From the NCBI GenBank assembly GCA_965652545.1, contig CBFGWV010000212.1:1-8687 (forward strand): a stretch of 8,687 nt of DNA, written 5' to 3'. Positions 4,934 to 8,687 of this stretch are shown here, piece after piece. Position 1 is the first letter of the stretch. Each line of letters starts with the position of its first letter. The notes under the pieces were generated by a model. It did not search any database. It saw only the letters and a list, made by a program, of their open reading frames with translations, and was not told where the DNA came from. Position numbers and translations under genes: made by a program. Source of the DNA: CBFGWV01 sp965652545 (GTDB lineage Bacteria > Pseudomonadota > Gammaproteobacteria > Competibacterales > Competibacteraceae).

Positions 4934-7300
4934 ATGATCCGCTTGAGATTCGTACGCAAGGCGGCGGTACTCGGCGCCGGGGTCATGGGCGCGCAGATCG
5001 CCGCCCATCTGGCCAACGCCGATGTGGAGGTGACACTGTTCGAACTGGCGGCCGAGGGCAATGACCCGAACGCCAACGTCACCAAGGCCCTGGCTCAGAT
5101 GGCCAAGCTGGAACCGGCCCCCGCCGCGGTTCCCGAGCGCCTGAAACTGGTGCGCGCAGCCAACTACGACGAGCATCTGGATGCGTTGCGCGACTGCGAC
5201 CTGGTCATCGAGGCCATCGCTGAGCGCGCTGACCTGAAGTCCGGATTGTATGCCCGCATCGCCCCGTTCCTGAGCGAGCGGGCGGTGCTGTGCACCAACA
5301 CCTCGGGCATCGGTATCGACCGCCTGGCCAAGACCTTGCCCGAGCATCTGCGCCGCCGCTTCTGCGGCATGCATTTCTTCAACCCGCCGCGTTACATGCC
5401 GTTGGTCGAACTGGTCCCCGGCAGCGCGACCGACAGCCGCCTGCTGGACGATCTTGAAACCTTCCTGACCACGGGGTTGGGCAAGCGCGTTCTGCGCGCC
5501 AAGGACACGCCGAACTTCATCGCCAACCGCATCGGTGTGTTCTCGATGGTCGCCACCATGCACCACGCCCAGCGCCTGGGTCTGGCGCCCGATGTGGTCG
5601 ATGCGCTCACCGGCCCGGCCCTCGGGCGCGCCAAGAGCGCGACCTACCGCACCGCCGATGTGGTCGGGCTGGACACCTTGCGCCATGTGGTCGAGGGTTC
5701 CGCGGCCGTTCTTCAGGACGACCCCTGGGTCGACCACCTCAAGTTGCCCGAGTGGATGAGCCGGCTCATCGACGCCGGCGCTCTGGGTCAGAAAACCCGC
5801 CAGGGCGTGTTCAAGAAGACCGGCAAGACCATCGAGGTGGTGGACCCGGCCAGCGGACAGTACCGCCCGGCTGAGGGTCAGGTCGACCCATCGGTCGCCG
5901 CCTTGCTCAAGGAGCGCGACCCGGCCAAGCGTTTCGCCGCGCTGCGCGCCGCCGACCACCCGCAGGCACAATTTCTCTGGGCCATCCATCGCGACCTGTT
6001 CCACTACTGCGCGCATTGGTTGGCGCAGATCGCCGACAACGCCCGTGACCTGGACCTCGCCATCCGTTGGGGCTTCGGCTGGAGCCAGGGCCCGTTCGAG
6101 ATCTGGCAGGCTGCCGGCTGGCGCGAGATCGCCAAGGCCATTGGCGAGGACATCGCGGCGGGCAAGACCCTGGTCGATGCGCCGCTGGCTGAATGGGTCG
6201 GTACGATCGATGCCGTACACACCCCCAAGGGCAGCTATGCGCCGCTGGATGGCGCCTACCGTGGCCGCTCGACACTGCCGGTGTACCGGCGCCAGCCCTA
6301 TCCCGACCGCCTCGTCGGCGAGGTGCCGGCAAGCTTCGGCGAGACTGCGCTGGAGACCGACGCCGTCCGCCTGTGGCACGAGGGCGACGGTATCGCGGTC
6401 CTCAGCTTCAAGTCCAAGATGCACGCCATCGGCGACGATGTGCTGCAAGGAACCTTGCAAGCCTTGGAACTGGCGGAACGGGACTTCGACGCCGTGGTGC
6501 TCTGGCACGGCGAGGCCCCGTTCAGTGCCGGGGCCAACCTGGCCAAGATTGCCCCGGCGTTGGCCGGTGGCGACTTCGACACCTTCGAGCGCATGGTGGC
6601 CTTGTTCCAGGAGACCACCCAGCGTCTGCGCCACGCCAGCGTCCCGGTGGTGGCCGCGGCCGAGGGACTGGCCTTGGGCGGCGGGTGCGAGTTCCTCATG
6701 CATTGCGACCATGTGGTCGCGGCGCTGGAGAGCTATGTCGGCCTGGTCGAGGTCGGCGTGGGTTTGATCCCCGCCGGCGGTGGTTGCAAGGAGCTGGCCG
6801 CGCGCGCTGATGCCGAATCGCGCGGTGGCGATCTGATGCCGTTCATCCAGCGTTACTTCCAGACCATCGCCACGGCCCAGGTGGCCAAAAGTGCCGAACA
6901 GGCGCAGGCCTTTGGGTTGTTGCGGAGCTCCGACCAAGTGCTCATGCACCCGTTGGAGCTGCTGCATGTGGCCAAGGCCAAGGCCCGCGGGCTGGCCGAG
7001 AGTGGCTACCGGCCGCCGTTGGATCGGCCCGTGCGCGTCGCCGGCACAGCCGGTATCGCCAGTCTTCGCGCCATGCTGGTGAACATGCGTGCCGGGGGCT
7101 TCATCTCCGCGCATGACGAGCGCATTGCCACCGAACTGGCCACCGTGCTGTGCGGCGGGGAGGTCGACCCGGGCAGCGAGGTCAGCACCCGTTGGCTGCT
7201 GGATCTGGAGCGGGCCGCCTTCGTCCGCCTGGCCCGCAGCGGTGAGACCCAGGCCCGCATCGAGCACATGCTCAAGACCGGCAAGCCGCTGCGCAACTGA
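4934..7300 (+). CDS. fadN: Bifunctional 3-hydroxyacyl-CoA dehydrogenase/enoyl-CoA hydratase, FadN type
   Basis: A 788-residue fusion for the middle two steps of beta-oxidation: hydration of trans-2-enoyl-CoA and NAD-dependent oxidation of L-3-hydroxyacyl-CoA. The dehydrogenase comes first: Rossmann loop GAGVMG (14-19), acidic E37 ending strand 2, IEAIAERADLKS, then the catalytic pair H147 and E159 in MHFFNPPRYMPLVELVPG, and NFIANRIG. Dehydrogenase C-terminal helical domains span roughly 190-410. The crotonase domain is last (about 483-690): oxyanion-hole segment FSAGANLAKI, catalytic E586 in LALGGGCEF and E606 in LVEVGVGLIPAGGG, 20 residues apart as in rat enoyl-CoA hydratase. This order is the reverse of E. 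coli FadB/FadJ and matches Bacillus FadN, which is about the same length (789). Both active sites look intact. It sits 34 nt after fadL and 35 nt before fadA, its expected functional partner. Confidence 0.94.
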   Translation: MIRLRFVRKAAVLGAGVMGAQIAAHLANADVEVTLFELAAEGNDPNANVTKALAQMAKLEPAPAAVPERLKLVRAANYDEHLDALRDCDLVIEAIAERADLKSGLYARIAPFLSERAVLCTNTSGIGIDRLAKTLPEHLRRRFCGMHFFNPPRYMPLVELVPGSATDSRLLDDLETFLTTGLGKRVLRAKDTPNFIANRIGVFSMVATMHHAQRLGLAPDVVDALTGPALGRAKSATYRTADVVGLDTLRHVVEGSAAVLQDDPWVDHLKLPEWMSRLIDAGALGQKTRQGVFKKTGKTIEVVDPASGQYRPAEGQVDPSVAALLKERDPAKRFAALRAADHPQAQFLWAIHRDLFHYCAHWLAQIADNARDLDLAIRWGFGWSQGPFEIWQAAGWREIAKAIGEDIAAGKTLVDAPLAEWVGTIDAVHTPKGSYAPLDGAYRGRSTLPVYRRQPYPDRLVGEVPASFGETALETDAVRLWHEGDGIAVLSFKSKMHAIGDDVLQGTLQALELAERDFDAVVLWHGEAPFSAGANLAKIAPALAGGDFDTFERMVALFQETTQRLRHASVPVVAAAEGLALGGGCEFLMHCDHVVAALESYVGLVEVGVGLIPAGGGCKELAARADAESRGGDLMPFIQRYFQTIATAQVAKSAEQAQAFGLLRSSDQVLMHPLELLHVAKAKARGLAESGYRPPLDRPVRVAGTAGIASLRAMLVNMRAGGFISAHDERIATELATVLCGGEVDPGSEVSTRWLLDLERAAFVRLARSGETQARIEHMLKTGKPLRN

Positions 7301-7318
7301 CCGCCGACCCGATCGCTT

Positions 7319-7324
7319 AGGGAG
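7319..7324 (+). promoter_or_regulatory. Ribosome-binding site deciding the fadA start
   Basis: AGGGAG is 11 nt before the ATG at 7336. The in-frame GTG at 7324-7326 overlaps this Shine-Dalgarno and cannot use it, so the ATG start (MSGQIQDAYIVAAVRTP) is preferred over one that would be four residues longer. Confidence 0.65.
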
Positions 7325-7335
7325 TGTCAACGAAC

Positions 7336-8532
7336 ATGAGTGGACAGATTCAGGACGCCTACATCGTGGCCGCCGTACGCACACCGGTGGGCCGCATCCG
7401 CGGCGTATTGCGCAACACCCGCCCGGATGATCTGCTCGCCGGCAGCCTGCGCGCCGCCGTGGACCAATGCCCCGGCCTGGACCCGATGGACATCGGCGAT
7501 GTGATCGTCGGCTGTGCCATGCCCGAGGCCGAGCAAGGGCTGAACGTCGCCCGTATCGGCCTGTTGCTGGCCGGGCTGCCTGAACAGGTGCCGGGCGTGA
7601 CGATCAATCGCTTCTGCTCATCGGGGTTGCAGGCGGTGGCCATGGCCGCCGACCGTATCCGCCTGGGCGAGGCCGATGTGATGATCGCCGCCGGCACCGA
7701 AAGCATGAGCATGGTGCCCATGATGGGCAACAAAGTGGCCATGAATCCGGCCATTTTCCGTGACGAACACGTCGCCATCGCCTATGGCATGGGCATTACC
7801 GCCGAGAACGTCGCCGAGCGCTGGGGCATCTCTCGCGAGGACCAGGATGCCTTCGCCACCGCCAGCCACGACAAGGCGCTCAAGGCCATCGCTACGGGCG
7901 GGTTCCGCGACGAGATCCTCCCGGTCACCGCCGTGTCGCGCTCAGCCGGTGCCAAAGGCAGCACCGAGCCGGTGGTGCGTGAGCGCCTCGTCGACACCGA
8001 CGAGGGACCGCGTCCAGGCACCACACCCGAGGTATTGGCCAAGCTGCGTCCGGCATTCGCCGCCCGTGGTTCGGTGACCGCCGGCAACAGTTCGCAGATG
8101 AGCGACGGCGCCGGCGCCGTGGTGCTGATGAGCGGGCGCAAGCTCAAGGAACTGGGGCTGACGCCGCTGGCGCGGTTCGTCGGCTTTGCGGTGGCCGGGG
8201 TGCCGCCGGACATCATGGGCATCGGTCCGAAGGTCGCCATCCCCAAGGTGCTCCAGCAGGTCGGGCTCAAGCAGTCCGATCTCGGCTGGATCGAGCTCAA
8301 CGAGGCTTTCGCCGCGCAGGCGCTGGCGGTCATGCGCGATCTGGATCTCGACCCGGCCGTGGTCAACCCGCAGGGCGGGGCGATCGCATTGGGCCACCCG
8401 CTGGGGGCGACCGGGGCCATTCGTACGGCCACCTTGCTTCACGGTATGAAACGGACCGGCGTTCGCTACGGCATGGTCACCATGTGCATCGGCACGGGTA
8501 TGGGCGCGGCCGGCATTTTCGAAGCTGCTTAG
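7336..8532 (+). CDS. fadA: 3-ketoacyl-CoA thiolase (acetyl-CoA C-acyltransferase) FadA
   Basis: Final step of each beta-oxidation cycle: thiolytic cleavage of 3-ketoacyl-CoA with CoA to acetyl-CoA and an acyl-CoA two carbons shorter. The 398-residue length is normal for the thiolase family. The N-terminal half begins DAYIVAAVRTPVGR and carries the acyl-accepting nucleophile C94 in NRFCSSGLQA, followed by AGTESMSMVPMMGN. The C-terminal half has ELNEAFAAQAL, H354 in ALGHPLGATGA and the proton-transferring C384 in MCIGTGMGAAG. All catalytic residues are present. A biosynthetic acetoacetyl-CoA thiolase has the same motifs, but position directly after fadN and the fad context favour the degradative enzyme. 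It is the last gene of the run. No T-rich intrinsic terminator was found after its TAG stop. Confidence 0.94.
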   Translation: MSGQIQDAYIVAAVRTPVGRIRGVLRNTRPDDLLAGSLRAAVDQCPGLDPMDIGDVIVGCAMPEAEQGLNVARIGLLLAGLPEQVPGVTINRFCSSGLQAVAMAADRIRLGEADVMIAAGTESMSMVPMMGNKVAMNPAIFRDEHVAIAYGMGITAENVAERWGISREDQDAFATASHDKALKAIATGGFRDEILPVTAVSRSAGAKGSTEPVVRERLVDTDEGPRPGTTPEVLAKLRPAFAARGSVTAGNSSQMSDGAGAVVLMSGRKLKELGLTPLARFVGFAVAGVPPDIMGIGPKVAIPKVLQQVGLKQSDLGWIELNEAFAAQALAVMRDLDLDPAVVNPQGGAIALGHPLGATGAIRTATLLHGMKRTGVRYGMVTMCIGTGMGAAGIFEAA

Positions 8533-8589
8533 TGAAGCATGGCCCGCGAGATCTCGAGTTGAGTCACGTTTTTCAACGTAGGACATGAA

Positions 8590-8614
8590 TGTAGGAGAAG
8601 TCGCGCCGCCTACA
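8590..8614. repeat. Short inverted repeat with TGTAGG/CCTACA ends
   Basis: TGTAGG (8590-8595) and CCTACA (8609-8614) are exact inverted copies around a 13-nt centre. The TGTAGGAG opening recalls the first bases of dispersed palindromic repeats in Pseudomonas and relatives. A related CGTAGGA lies just upstream at 8578-8584. Confidence 0.5.
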
Positions 8615-8633
8615 CAGGTCGTCGTTGCTCCAT

Positions 8634-8666
8634 GATGGGTATCGCTTCCGCTCAACCCATCCTACA
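8634..8666 (-). repeat. Dispersed palindromic repeat of the TGTAGGATGGGT type
   Basis: Arms GATGGGT (8634-8640) and ACCCATC (8655-8661) are perfect inverted copies around 14 nt. Read on the minus strand the element begins TGTAGGATGGGTTGAGCG and ends CGATACCCATC. I recognise this as a short intergenic repeat common in many gammaproteobacterial genomes, of the REP or miniature-palindrome kind. Its position after the last gene of an operon is typical for such repeats. Recognition is from memory, not a database search. Confidence 0.65.
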
Positions 8667-8687
8667 TATCATTGCCCTCGGCGGTCC

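Larger units (their letters stand above)
8533..8687. other. Non-coding tail downstream of fadA
   Basis: No ORF of note lies between the fadA stop and the window end. It holds a perfect 10-bp palindrome CGAGATCTCG (8547-8556), a weak GTTGA/TCAAC stem (8558-8577) with T-rich loop, and the two palindromic repeats listed separately. None has the GC stem plus T-tract of an intrinsic terminator, so transcript ending here may be Rho-dependent or occur beyond the window. Confidence 0.5.

Noticed and set aside
3127..5085. A 652-codon minus-strand open frame over the fadE end, fadL and the fadN start
   Set aside because: It spans three genes and their intergenic gaps on the opposite strand, has no family signature and is explained by the same codon-composition effect.
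7324..7335. GTG start of fadA at 7324
   Set aside because: It overlaps the only Shine-Dalgarno sequence available, whereas the ATG at 7336 is downstream of it.
4868..7384. An 838-codon open frame on the minus strand across all of fadN
   Set aside because: It mirrors fadN, whose motifs are unmistakable. In GC-rich genes with G/C at third positions the antisense frame rarely meets stops. The translation is a run of Gly, Gln, His, Ala and Arg with no recognisable domain.
8547..8577. Intrinsic terminator after fadA
   Set aside because: CGAGATCTCG has no loop, and the GTTGA/TCAAC stem is short with its T-run inside the loop instead of after the stem.

Overview
The window is a compact fatty-acid beta-oxidation locus from a GC-rich proteobacterium, most likely a gammaproteobacterium. 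This rests on three things: a long FadE of the enterobacterial type with its extra C-terminal domain, a PsrA-like TetR repressor with a PsrA-type operator, and a 'TGTAGGATGGGT'-type palindromic repeat at the right end. High GC at third codon positions produces long open antisense frames, which are not genes. No rRNA, tRNA, CRISPR, phage or transposase gene is visible, and the genus cannot be named from this sequence.

Layout. On the minus strand at the left edge is a single-domain response regulator (9-386). A 132-bp divergent intergenic region follows, with a sigma-70-like promoter and a striking cluster of CAAAC/GTTTG half-sites. From there five genes run rightwards: a PsrA-like repressor (519-1178), fadE (1195-3459), fadL (3595-4899), fadN (4934-7300) and fadA (7336-8532). 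Gaps are 16, 135, 34 and 35 nt, so psrA-fadE and fadL-fadN-fadA look like operon segments. They may form one transcript, with a GC-rich hairpin leader separating fadE from fadL. The last ~100 nt hold two short palindromic repeats.

How the genes fit together. FadL is the outer-membrane channel that lets long-chain fatty acids enter. FadE makes the trans-2-enoyl-CoA. FadN hydrates it and oxidises the 3-hydroxyacyl-CoA. FadA cleaves the 3-ketoacyl-CoA thiolytically to acetyl-CoA and a shortened acyl-CoA. The PsrA-like protein probably senses acyl-chain signals and represses its own promoter, and with it the downstream genes. Not in the window: an acyl-CoA synthetase (fadD), electron-transfer flavoprotein genes and ETF dehydrogenase.

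Nothing here amounts to a clearly new system. The points most worth a second look are the multi-half-site operator that sits where a ribosome-binding site should be, the mixed-ancestry enzyme set (enterobacterial-type FadE with Bacillus-type FadN), the outputless response regulator divergent from the lipid regulator, and the terminal repeats.
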